Source of the DNA: Mytilinidion resinicola
Taxonomy: Eukaryota; Ascomycota; Dothideomycetes; Mytilinidiales; Mytilinidiaceae
Reading direction: 5' to 3'
Length of the DNA: 64,000 bases
NCBI RefSeq assembly: GCF_010093595.1
Contig: NW_022985438.1
Span: 124,001 to 188,000, forward strand
In this document: one piece after another, positions 31,209-42,371 of the stretch
Layout of the letters: every line of letters starts with the position of its first letter
How positions within the stretch are numbered: position 1 is the first letter of the stretch
Notes under the pieces: generated by a model
What the model was told of the DNA's origin: nothing
The model's database searches: none
The model's input: only the letters and a program-made list of their open reading frames with translations
Position numbers and translations under genes: made by a program

Positions 31209-33311
31209 TCACCCCCTCGTCACGGGCAACACCAACCCCCCCTCGCCGCCCTCATCCGCCGTAAACCGTGCCACCCGCTCCACCACCCTCCCCACCGCTC
31301 CATCAATGCTCTCCAGCCACGCGCCGGCGCCCCCGTTGCTCCACCGCACCGCCGGCGACGCCGGCAGCGACATCGCGCTGGGCAGATACGCCGCGAGCCC
31401 GAAGCCCGATCGATTCTTCTTCATCAGCGGCGTGCGCTGGGCGCTGGGCGTCTGCGCTTCGATGTCGCTCTCGTTGGAGATGGGGGTGTGAAGGGGATGG
31501 AGTTGGGGGTGGGGCATGTCGGGGGAAGAGGCGAAGGCGGCGCGGGCGGCGATCCATTCGTCGCTTGTGCGGAGACGGGGGATAGCCTGCTGGCCTCCTG
31601 GCTCGGTGTGTGGGTGGAGGTTCAGGTTCAGTGGTTGAGGCCGGCGTTCTGCGCGCATCTTTTGAGCTGTTCGGTCCCTCGGTGGGAGAGAAAGGGGGAC
31701 GAGGGGGATCGCGGCGGTCTCCGCGGCTGGGAAGTGCGTACCGAGAGGAGAGAGGAGGATTTCTTGTTTCCTCTTCTCTTGATAGTTCTTCTGTGGCCGG
31801 TTTCGGGGAGGCGAGCGGGGCGGACTCGGCGATGAGGTATACGCTGAACGCGGTGAAGAAGAGCCAGAGCGGAGGAGAGGCGTGCGACCCGTCGGCGACT
31901 CCCCCCGAAACTTTGAGTGAGAGTGGTCGGAAGGCGAAGCGCCATCTGTCCCACTCTCGACATCTCGCGCAGCTCGCGTCCGCCGCTGCACTGCCGCGCC
32001 GCACTCGAACTCCCGCACCGTGGATACCGCGCTTGGTGGTGGCTCGGTCATCAGGCTCCCGTTCTCGAAGCCCTGATACCGGCCGCGTCCATGCTCATCG
32101 TCGCCCTTCCGGCTTGGAGTGCGCGATAGAAACGCTGGCGGGAAGTTTACAAGATACACCACTGCACTCCCTAGCAGCCCCAACACCAGGCCCAGAAACA
32201 GCAACCATACAAGTGGCGCCGGGACGCCCGGGAGATCGAAGCCAAATTCCCACGGCGCGGTCGCGTTATCCGCCCACTCGGCCTCGAAGCTCGGGACGCG
32301 GTTCCAACGATTTAGTGACGGAGATAGCGTTGGGGGTTGTGTGATCGTCGGCGTAGGCGAGGCGATGGGGTTTAGAAGCTCAAGGAGGAGCGGGTCTATT
32401 TCTTGGGATACGCGGCCGGTGTACATCTTGCTCGCCCCTTGGTGGGTTAGGGAGGGTGGAGGGAGAGAGCTGCTGAGGGTGGTGAGGTGTTTCGGGATGC
32501 CGGGAACGACTGCTGCGGCGCTTAGTGGAGAGCGCGTCTGGACTTTGGTCGTGTCTTGTTCATGCTTCGAGTTCGCGATAAGTCCAGCGTTGAAGTCTTG
32601 GGTTGCGAGACTTGGAGTTGCAGGTGTTGACGTGGTGACCGTTTGGGCCGTGCCCCACAAATCTTCACCTTCACTACCACGTGTAATAGGCGTAGCTGGG
32701 ATACCACGGCGATCTATATTGATTTTCCAGATATCGGCGCTGTTCACCTCACCATCTGCGTCATGTACTAGGACATTGACATTCGTCTGCCCTATCTTCG
32801 AGCCGTCCAGCACGCTCATCGCCGACTCCACCGCCGAATCCCCACAGCCATCGCGCCACGAGGCGTGTGGATGCCGAGCATGCTCACACCCCAGGAATCT
32901 CGTTTGCGTTTCCGTTTTCGTATGCCACACCGTTGTTTGTTTGACTCTCGTGACCTGCTGCTGTGGTTCGTAGTCATCACCGCCGATGCCTCTATGTTGT
33001 GCGATAGTCGCGGTAGGGACTGATATAGTGACGAAGCCTTGCAGCTGGGTCGTCTGCGGATACCGGGATTTCCGATGCGTCGCTTCATCCCCATGCCCAG
33101 GCGGTCTTATGCCCCACATCGCGCTCTCCATCTCTTGCAGGACGGTCTGTTGTGTGAAGGCCTCGTAGGGTCTGTGGTTCTCCCAGTGGCGGCTCTTCAG
33201 AGTGTCGGGGTTGGTATTGACCGTAGCAAGTCCTTCGGAGCTTTGCTGAGGAACGGAAGGGGTGGAAGGCACAGCAGAAGGTGTGGGGACGACGATGCCG
33301 CGTGGTACCAT
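31209..33311 (-). CDS. Uncharacterised single-span membrane protein
   Basis: Single-exon frame of 700 aa starting at the ATG at 33311. A single hydrophobic segment is at about residues 366-388 (LVWLLFLGLVLGLLGSAVVY). The part before it is Ser/Thr/Pro-rich, with two Cys (FLGCEHARH and WRDGCGDS) and possible N-glycosylation sequons such as WADNATAPWEF, and may be extracytosolic. The part after it is basic and rich in Ser/Pro/Arg (SGSSSPRSAYTSSPSPPRSP), as in cytoplasmic tails of fungal sensor-like or cell-wall-associated proteins. The last 70 residues look more ordered (GFGLAAYLPSAMSLPASPAV, SIDGAVGRVVERVARFTADE). There is no clear signal peptide at MVPRGIVVPTPSAV. The opposite strand is GC-rich and also open in places, but its codon use looks poor. 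Confidence 0.65.
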   Translation of the reverse strand: MVPRGIVVPTPSAVPSTPSVPQQSSEGLATVNTNPDTLKSRHWENHRPYEAFTQQTVLQEMESAMWGIRPPGHGDEATHRKSRYPQTTQLQGFVTISVPTATIAQHRGIGGDDYEPQQQVTRVKQTTVWHTKTETQTRFLGCEHARHPHASWRDGCGDSAVESAMSVLDGSKIGQTNVNVLVHDADGEVNSADIWKINIDRRGIPATPITRGSEGEDLWGTAQTVTTSTPATPSLATQDFNAGLIANSKHEQDTTKVQTRSPLSAAAVVPGIPKHLTTLSSSLPPPSLTHQGASKMYTGRVSQEIDPLLLELLNPIASPTPTITQPPTLSPSLNRWNRVPSFEAEWADNATAPWEFGFDLPGVPAPLVWLLFLGLVLGLLGSAVVYLVNFPPAFLSRTPSRKGDDEHGRGRYQGFENGSLMTEPPPSAVSTVREFECGAAVQRRTRAARDVESGTDGASPSDHSHSKFRGESPTGRTPLLRSGSSSPRSAYTSSPSPPRSPPRNRPQKNYQEKRKQEILLSPLGTHFPAAETAAIPLVPLSLPPRDRTAQKMRAERRPQPLNLNLHPHTEPGGQQAIPRLRTSDEWIAARAAFASSPDMPHPQLHPLHTPISNESDIEAQTPSAQRTPLMKKNRSGFGLAAYLPSAMSLPASPAVRWSNGGAGAWLESIDGAVGRVVERVARFTADEGGEGGLVLPVTRG

Positions 33312-33885
33312 GACTGGTAGTCGGGGTAATAAAGCTAGAAGTTATGAGTTTACATCGACCGTAACCTGTGAGTCAAAGAGCTGGCCCGCAGCAGAGAGTA
33401 TAAAGGAGGAAGAGTATGGAAAGGGAGGAATAAGGCCGTTAATATAATCGACACTTCGAAACGAGCAAACAGTTAGATGTAGATTGCACGTTGTCCTTCC
33501 CTTCACCATCCAAATAACAGAGAGAAGGCCAAGTCAGAAGTAATCTACTACCCAAAAGTGGTAAGATTTGTGTCAACTGATTCGAGGAAATTATACGGGT
33601 TGTCTAGTGTAAATGTGAAGGTTGGCAGTGTAAAGGAACAGCTACTCAGCGAGGCGCGTATGACCTACTATTTTGCCAACTCACAACTGCCAAGCGTCCA
33701 TGCTCCCAACCTTGAAATCCGCTCGCAGTCTATTAAGTACACTAAAATTTTGGTTGATCCAACGCTTTGGGTATTCTAAAAGAACACCGCAAGATCCGTC
33801 TACCGTGCTCCGATCACAAGGTCGCCTTGATGGACACCACTAAGAAATGCTTTGAAGAATACGGACCGCTGTGGTGTTATACCGC
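33312..33885. other. Intergenic stretch, 3' of the ABC transporter
   Basis: Promoter of the single-span protein and 3' flank of the transporter. A short plus-strand frame at 33558-33779 has no support. Confidence 0.45.
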
Positions 33886-36800
33886 TCAACGGCGGTTGAA
33901 GTTGAGATAACGAGCCTATTAAATGTCAGTTTTAGTTCGATTTAATGAGAATAACACGGAGAAACATACCGCGATAAACAGGATGATCAAGTTGCTGCCG
34001 ATAAACGCAGCAAAGATACCAAGGTCGCGCCACCTATTGCCGAACTCATATCCAAGCGGCTTGTAGAATTCATCGCCAACTTTGTAGGCGCAGTACTGGC
34101 AAGCTTCCGTCATATTGTTAAGAAGGTAACCTGGACCCTCGGCGGTAAAGAAATCTGCCATGTACGATCCGCAGTCTTGTCCGGGCGGCGAAGAGAAGCT
34201 GTTGAATTCCGCGGTTGTACACCTGACCGGGCGGTCATGAAGCTCGGTGACGACCATACCACCAATGAGGCGAGTGAAGGGGTCGAGCTGGTATAGCCAA
34301 GCACGCCAGAAACCAGGGATGGCCGGTTTTGGAATCGTGACACCACAGAAGAGGGCAAAGACGATGATGATAAAGGGATTGACAAGGGAACTAATGAAGG
34401 GCGTCGGGGTCAGAGCAGCTACCATCTGGCCGAGAGTGACGGAGAAGATTTCGGTAATGAGGACGATAAAGAACTGGTATCCAGCGCGGCTTGAGGCAGG
34501 ATTGAGTCCGGGGATGTAGTAGATCGGTAAGAAGAAGGCCACAGCACATAGAATGCTGTAGGGCATCTCGGCAAGCACCATGGACAAAGCGAAGGGGAAA
34601 GTTTTGTAGGCCTTGGCCGCCTGTTCGCGGTAGCTGATCATCCTAGCAATGGCGTATTTTGGCTCGACTTGAGCCAAAATAAGAGCGGGAAGAACGGTAA
34701 CCTGGAAAATGATGAAGACACGGTATTGGAGAGACGACCTAGAATCGTCGAGTTGAAGATACATGAGACCAGTGAGTAAAGCGATGATGACATGGTTGAA
34801 CAGTCGGGTGAAACCGTAGTTTGGCGTCCGCCAGAAAGACTTATGGGTACGAGCGTTGACCATCTTGATTTGATGCCAGAGAGGTGTGGCGTATTCAGCT
34901 TGTACCACTTCTTCGACTGCACCCACCGCTGCCATGCGGTCTCTCTTGATCTTGACGATGTCCTCTTTGATGGTACTAAACTCGTCCGAGTCTTGCCAAA
35001 TATCTGCCCAATCACGATTTCCAATGCGAGGTGCCTGACCAGCTCCTATCGCGTCAAGCATCCATTCGGCTGGGTTGGCATCCGAGGGACATTCGGCGCC
35101 GTGACGGCGGAAGTAGTCGAGCAAAACATGAGCGTCCTTGCCAATGTCACCGAAGTACACGCACTGTCCGCCACGCTGGAGGAGGAGCAGGCGATCGAAA
35201 TTCTCGAAAAGCGCAGAATTGGGCTGATGGATGGTGCACAGAATGGCTTGTCCAGCAGCAGCGAGTTTTCGTAAGAAACGGACGATATTGAAGGCACTCT
35301 GGCTGTCAAGACCACTGGTAGGCTCGTCGAGGAAGAGAAGCAATTCGGGCTTTGCAGCAAGCTCGACACCAATCGTCACGCGCTTACGCTGCTCAACAGC
35401 AAGACCAGACTCGGGATCACCAATGATCGCGTCGGCCATATCTTCCATCTCAAGAAGAGAAATGACCTCTTCGACGTAGGCATACTTCTCCTCTTGAGGG
35501 GTATCATAAGGTTGACGAAGATCAGCAGAAAATCGGAGAGCTTCTCGGACAGTTGTCGCGGGTTCGTGGACATCGAGTTGTTCTGCATACGACGTACCAC
35601 GCTGGAAAGCAAGACCTGGTGTCTTACCATCGACGAGCTTATCTCCAGAGATAACACCGATGTTTTTACGAGCCGCGAGGACATCCAATAGGGTAGTCTT
35701 ACCAGCACCCGATGCTCCCATCAACGCGGTCAGCTGCCCGGGTTTTACGTATCCAAAGATGTCCTTGAGCAAGCGGAGTTGACCGGAAGGAACCGGAACA
35801 TCGTAGCAGAGGTTCTCCCAAGTGATAACAGCTTCGGATGTAATGTTGAGCCCAGACGTAGCATCGGCAGCGCCCTCGTCTTTGCGGTTTCTCTTTTGCT
35901 TCTTTTCTCGGAGAGTTTGGTTAAGTTTCTTGAGCTCGTCGTTTTCTTTGACGAAGAAGGTGACAGTCCTCCCTCCAGCGCCCCACTGAATGTACTCACC
36001 GAGGAAAGCGTTGGCCAGGAGGAATCCCACGATGAGAACGACGATAATTCCCCAATTGCGCCAGAGATCCTTCGGATAATACGCGAAACTCTGCTCAATA
36101 TAGCTGGTTCCTGAGACGAGCGGTTGACCAGGCCTACTTCCCGTCAAGGTACACACTTGGTGGTTGATGTCATCATAAGTTGGACCATAGGGAATAAGAG
36201 ATGTTCCTTCGCATTTGAGATCCAAATGCCTGAACTCGTTCATCATGAGTGCGCTGAATCCGAGACCTAGAGCATTGATGTAAAAGATCCATCTCAACCA
36301 GACTTGCTCAGACTGCCACTGGATCAGATAACCAGATGTGAGGACGAAGAGGGTAATAATAGTTGCAGCCAGTCGCATGGCAACATCGAAATCGGGACAG
36401 AGACATCCAACGGTTCGGAAGAAGAGCGTCATAGCAAGATATGCGGTGATGATTGTCAAAGTGAAAATGAAGAAGGCACCAGCGTCTCGGACTAGTCCAC
36501 ACATAAAGTAAACCATGATACTGAATACGATGATCTGGGCGGATGCAAACAGTAAGTCGACGCCGATCTGGGCAATCCATAGAGCTGATGGCCGATGGAA
36601 TGTGTATGCGCGGTGCTTGTTGATGATAGGTCTTCCAACCATGGTAGAAGCCAGTTCGGAAAAGGCCTGGAAAGCATTGAAGAGTAGTGCGATGAAGAGA
36701 ACACCGCCACGGGTGAAGGCACCGGCGCTGGTGACGGGGAGATCGAGCCAGACAGTTCCGAGGATAATGGCAACAACGATAGCAGTGATCCAGGAGACGA

Positions 36801-38511
36801 CTAGAGAGAACTTGTCTTGCCACTTCAGGAGGAATTGACGTTTCGACAATGCCCAGAGCTGTAGATAGAAGGGGATAGAGTAGACTGATTTCTGTGGGGC
36901 GTGTCGTTTGCTTTCCTTGACGGCCGTCTCGAAATCGTCATACACCTGCTTCTCTTCCGCCATTGTCTGGTGGTAAGCCTTCATTTCTTGCTCGAGGCTA
37001 GACCCTAGTTTAGAAGCGTTGAAGGCGGCTACAAGAGCATCTGGTGTGCTTGGGACGTCTTCCGCGCTTCGGCCTGCTTGGTATTCACGCTCGAATGGAT
37101 CGGTGCAACCAGTAAGATAATCAGGGGTGGTCTGACGAGGCTTCTCGAGGAATCCAAGACCCTCGAAATACGCACGAGCTTCGTTAGCAGGGCCAAAGAA
37201 GACCTGGCGACCGCTGTCAATTACCATGACCTTGTCGAAGACCTTGTAGATGTTCTCGGATGCCTGGTAGAGGGAAACAAAAGTAGTCGTCTGGTAGATG
37301 TCGGTGAGAACTCGAAGAGATCTTGCATAATCCACGGCAGTGGAAGCGTCCAAGCCCCTCGTTGAATTGTCCCACGAGAGTACCGATGCGCCAGTAACCA
37401 TCATCTCAGCGATGGAAACTCGTTTCCTCTCGCCACCAGAGATTCCGCGAACGAAAGGGTTTCCGACAATGGTGTCCTTCGTGTGTTCGATATTAAACAT
37501 CTTCAGGAACAGATCGATGACCTTTTCCTTGAACTCCTTCCGGGAGAGGCCTGCAGGTCGTTTTCCAGGGACCTTGCACTCGAGGGCGAAATCCAGAGTT
37601 TGGCCAACAGTAAGAGTAGGATGATGGTTCTCGTCCTCCTCGCAGTATACCGCCTCTCCTCGATACCGCTTTGCGAAGAATTCGCTGTCGAAAGGACCGT
37701 ATAACACATCCCCGTCAATCTTGGTGTATCCGAATCTTTGGTTGCTAATGACTTTGAGGAACGTGGTGCATCCAGAGCCTAATACGGATTAGCATGCCAT
37801 GTTCATCTCTTCCGTAGCTGAGAGCCAGACTCACCAGGACGGCCCAGCACCAGAACCATTTCTCCAGGCTTTGCCACACCCTTAAAATCTTTAAGAATAT
37901 CGAACTCCTTCCCCTTCTTTCCAAGCTTGAAGACACTCATGAAAGTCTCAACGACATTGAAGAAGGTCACAAAAGCCCATGGGAACGTCTACATCACAAT
38001 TAACTTCGTCTCCTTGATAGTCTAGGGCAATTCTCACCTTGACAAAATTCTTCACACCTCCAACCCCACTGACAGTAAGATTATCCCACACAACACCAAT
38101 CCGTTTCGACTTGATCCCCGCCTCATCGGCCTCGCTCTTGTTCCCCCTCAGCGTGCTCTCCAGATCGAACTGCTCGGCCTCAGAGTCCTCGGAACTCGCA
38201 GCCTTCTCGATATCGGCAGCCGTCTCGTGCTTCTGCCTGCTGTGGGTCCTGGATATGCGGCGCGAGTGCTGCGACACGCGCGACAGCTCCTTGCTGAGCT
38301 CGGCGAACTCGGCCTCGGCGCGCTCGACGTTGACGCCGCGGTCGACATGGCTGTAGCTGCGCTCCAGCTCCTTGGCGGAGTGCTTCTCGTCGTAGTCGTC
38401 GCGGGGGCTGTCGGCGGCGTGCTCGTGGTGGATGGCCTCGTAGACGCGGCCCAAGGTCTGCGATGTTTCCTCGCGCTGCGTCGAGTGGTTCAAGGGTGTA
38501 TCCGTGTCCAT
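33886..38511 (-). CDS. PDR-type (ABCG) full-size multidrug ABC transporter
   Basis: ATP-driven plasma-membrane efflux pump of the fungal pleiotropic drug resistance family, layout (NBD-TMD)x2. Four exons (38511-38038, 37988-37835, 37778-33970, 33915-33886) give 1,488 aa, a normal length. The N-terminus is acidic and Ser-rich. NBD1 has the PDR-typical degenerate Walker A GRPGSGCTTF (split by intron 2), RGISGGERKRVSIAE and SWDNSTRGLDAST. NBD2 has GASGAGKTTLLDVLAARK, VEQRKRVTIGVELAAKP and LLFLDEPTSGLDSQSAF. Thus NBD1 has Cys for the usual Lys in Walker A, and the linker after NBD2 is the degenerate VEQRKR form, as usual for the family. The last intron is supported by GTATGT, an ACTGAC branch and TTTAATAG; without it the frame runs 17 residues further, to 33919. 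The start could also be upstream at 38589, but MDTDTPLNHS fits better. Substrates are not predictable. Confidence 0.95.
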
Positions 38512-41500
38512 GGTCGCTTCGGAGCCAATGGGCAGGCGGGTGACAGAGCCTTGGGTTGCCTTCCGGGGGGCTTTGGCGTCGCACCTCACGCGGCGTGCAA
38601 TTGACGATATGGATGGGGAAAAAACGAAGAATGGATAAAGAGAGAGAAGAAAGGTAGACCAAGCGAGGACGATGTCGGGAGCTGACGCTAAACAGCGGCA
38701 CGTATGGGTCTTTGAGAAAAGGAAGGGTCACTAGCCGTGCAGCCGTCGCGGCGTTAGCAGCGGAGTTTGTTTGCTCAATGATAACGCAGTAAGGCCGTGG
38801 GTCTAGCAGACGAGCCGGGTGAATCCCTTTCCTTTGAGTCACGGATCGGGCGCCCTTATTTCATCGTCTTGCCGCGAGAAGGGCGCACACTTGGCGGAGA
38901 CTTTGAGGGAGCAGCGTTGAGTCTTGATGAGTCGAACTCAGCTCCAGATCTTCACCGCCACGAAGGATCGCTCTGCGATCTCTCCCCAGCGGTGCACGCA
39001 GGGCATAACGAGCCCCCTCGCCGAAACCGCCTCCCGTTTGCTCGGGCGCAACCGATGCCGATTCCGGATGGACGACTCGAGATGGGGATTCTGCAGTTGG
39101 TAATCCAGTCAGCCATTCCTCTGCGCTTTCCCCACCCGCAAGCATCATTGCTCACCGCCCGCGCATCCTCCGCATCCCGCAGCCAACCACCGGGTGAAAT
39201 CTTCCCATGACTCAAGCGGCGAGGCTTCGGGTAGATCGCGTTTAGCTGCGAAACCCGCTTTTCCGCTGACGCCCAAGCATCCAAACCACCTGCACCACCA
39301 CGTTGCTTGCCGCAAGAGGCAGAACGAGCATTACGCAGCGGTCGAATGTTTGTCCGTAGCTCTTCGTCCGTGGGGGCGGCCGCACATCGCGCGTGGTCGG
39401 GAGCTTTCAAAGGAATCCGAATCCGAGGACCTGGTGTAGGGCTGACATTGATGCCCCACCACCAAACAACCAACCTGGGGACAAGATACCTCTGTCCGCC
39501 ACGCTCCGCCACCTGCGTGCTGCCGCCGTATTTTAAGGATTGCTCGTTTACCGAATCATGGAGCTCAAGACCTTGGCGATAATCCACTCATCCTCGCCTG
39601 GGCACTCAATGGCCGAGTCATACTTCGTACTCGGCCGTAGTAGTGTCTATGCTATTGGACCGTGGGTATGTCCCGATATGTTTGTGAAACAGGGGCCTGC
39701 TCCTTTAATACACAAGCAAAAGCAATACCAGCCTCATTCTCGTCCGCGATAATGCTTCGGCAATATTCTGCGACGGTTCACCGAGTTCCGCCATTGAGAA
39801 GCCGAGCCCCACCCCCCTCACGTAAGAAATCCGCGGCTGTATAGCTATCCGCTAACGACCTCAGTATTAGCAATCACTTCACGCTCGGGAGACGTCTCGC
39901 TAATCTATCCGGTGGACCAATGGGTGTGTGGTTGGGCATCACTGCCATGTCAGGGAAATCGAACCGCACTCGTGTGAAATGATTTTTATGTTTTAAATCT
40001 TTGTGAACAGACCGCGCATATACCTGAAAGGTTTGCAATGCCAGTACGTCACGGGGACTTACATAGATAGACGAATAGATACGTTCTTTTCCACCGGCAC
40101 AAGAAGCAGTTTCCAAGGCCTAGCCAGGTAGAGGGCTAGGAAATTGGCATCCTTTGAAGCAAAGTGCAGTTGACGTGGTTCTGCGTGTCCCCGGCATACT
40201 CGGGGCTTTCCAACCCCCCTGCACAGGGTGGTTGGAAAGGCACGAGTAATCACGGGAACGTGATTTAATGAGGTGTAAAGTAGTTGAAGCCAGCAAATGT
40301 CCTCTGCTGTCTTCTTCTCAAAACTTTTATCAGTAGGTCTCACGTCCGTAATATCCAAAGCGTTGGGACCCTACATGCAGGCGAGAGACGGGCCGTGGAT
40401 CCGATCGCGGCTCCCTGCTTTTGGAAACGAGGCGCTGGGGAATGCGGATTGAATGCCTTGATTTATGCGGAGAGACGCAGTCCGAGCTCGTGATAAGCAT
40501 GTGATGGGAAGTGCATGTGATTGCTGAGTTGGGTGAGGTGGGAAGACGTGCTTGAGGTGGGGGGGAGTTTAAAGGGGCATCCCGGTGGTAGGCATTGGAC
40601 CTTGAATAGAGCGGGCGCTGAAGGCCTCAATGCGTGGACCCTGATATCAGTGCAAAGAGCATCGCGTCAGAGGTCATCGCGGACGGTAGTGGCTTTCAGT
40701 GAGCGGAGGAGGTTTTTGGGTGAGCGAGGGGAGTCGGCGGGCGCAGGGGCTCTTTGGGTATGTATAGACAGTGTGATATCAGCTTGATAATGGTGCCAGA
40801 AGTTGGAAGGTAGTGGAAAGCTGTTGGATGCTTCATGAGCTGGGATACAAAGTGGGAGGCGCAGCACTTGCACCCTTTGGAAGGCGGTTTTCTACAGTCC
40901 AGCTATGGGGTGATCATGAGCATCAAGGCAACAAGTAGACACTTTCTGTTCAGCTTCGATGTCCAGAAAGGTTACTCCCACGTACAAAGAAAGGATTCTT
41001 TGCCATGCTACTCATTTGACACAGCGTCTGGTCTAGCTTGTGGAAGATAGTGTTCGGCTCGTGAAAGGCTCGCCTCACATGCGGGGATTTTACGTCAGAT
41101 GTGACGATCTCCACAGAACAATTCTGTGAGAGCAGGATTGCGGAGCCAGCATGCATGAGGTATTGGTTAGGTGTGCCCTGAGCGATGTTCAAGCGCGACT
41201 CAGCTTCGACCTAGATCGTGATACTTCATGACACCCAAGCTAGATGGAATAACACATGCTTCCGCTGTATCCGTTCACGAGATTGGAAGCTGGATGAAAG
41301 ACGGTGTGATAGTGGGTCTAGGAGCAGGAACAGGTGTATGTTTGAGATAGAGTCGTGTGGAGAAGAGGTAAGCTGTCGTGCCGTGATGCCGTGGACCAGT
41401 TTGAGGATTCTGACGAGCCATTTCACATGCCATGGGCCCTTGAGGTGAGGGTCAGGCAGGTGATGCGAATGGCAAATGACTTTAAGCTGCTGCAAACCAA

Positions 41501-42371
41501 CGGAAAAATAGATAGCGCTGAGACGAAAGCGGTGGGTACCGTGGACGAGGGCTCCCCACAGTATGGTCGTTGGGACGATGAGACGATGGCGATGACGCAT
41601 TTCCTTGTGAAGGTTGGCATCTATTACAGCACGTGTCGAGGTAAATGAAGAAGAAGAATGAAATCTGCATGCTAACTACGTCTTTTAATGTTTCGAACGA
41701 GGAGTATGGATAGCAGCTATGAATGAGAACTGGCACATTTTGGGAGCCGGGACCGAAGGTGAGGCTGGAGATGGTTGCCGCGGAGAGGCGGAAGAATCGA
41801 ACGGGCCAATGACGGGCTTCAATTCGACGCAAGCATGTGCTTTCCACGAGTTCCCCGAACGGACAGGTAGAATTCCAGCAATCGCGCATAGCGCCGTGAT
41901 AGTGAGTGGCTTGTCGTGCAGTCGCAGGGTGGCTCCTCCAGCGTTGCAGGTAGCATCTGAAAGTCGGTCCGCTCGCCACATGCGCGACAATAGGACCACG
42001 AGGAAATAGCAAGACATATTTCAGACAGTCGGACAATATTGCGTCGCTGTGCAGAGTCGTAGATGAGTTGTGGAGCGGCCCGAGACGACACAAAGACGTG
42101 CCCGCCGAACAGCACGGGCGGCATCACATGTCACGAGCGGTGCTCTGGGGCCAATGCAACCCACGCAGCCAGCACTCGTCCCCTCGCGGCACCCTCTACG
42201 ACTCCAAATCCCCTCTCACGCGCCGACGACACTCTCCAGGGGCGCATACGAGCGCGCCGCTTTCGCACTGTCGCCAGCTGCCCTCCGCACTGCCTCGTCG
42301 CATCACCTGGCGTCCCAGCTCTCCCCCGCCGTCACCCCCCTCACGCCGCGGCGCTGAGCCTTCTCTCCACC
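38512..42371. other. 3.9-kb divergent intergenic region between PDR transporter and OPI1
   Basis: Both flanking genes point away from this region. It has many short frames in all six readings, none with a recognisable domain, and GC content drops in the middle. A CT-rich leader with several upstream ATGs precedes OPI1 (42070-42360). The length is large compared with other intergenic spaces here. It could hold long regulatory sequence, a non-coding RNA or an old pseudogene; I found no evidence for any one of these. Confidence 0.4.

Noticed and set aside
32119..32973. Long plus-strand frame opposite the single-span membrane protein
   Set aside because: The minus-strand frame is longer (700 codons) and has a membrane segment and domain-like ends; the plus-strand frame is Arg/Ser-rich shadow coding in GC-rich DNA.
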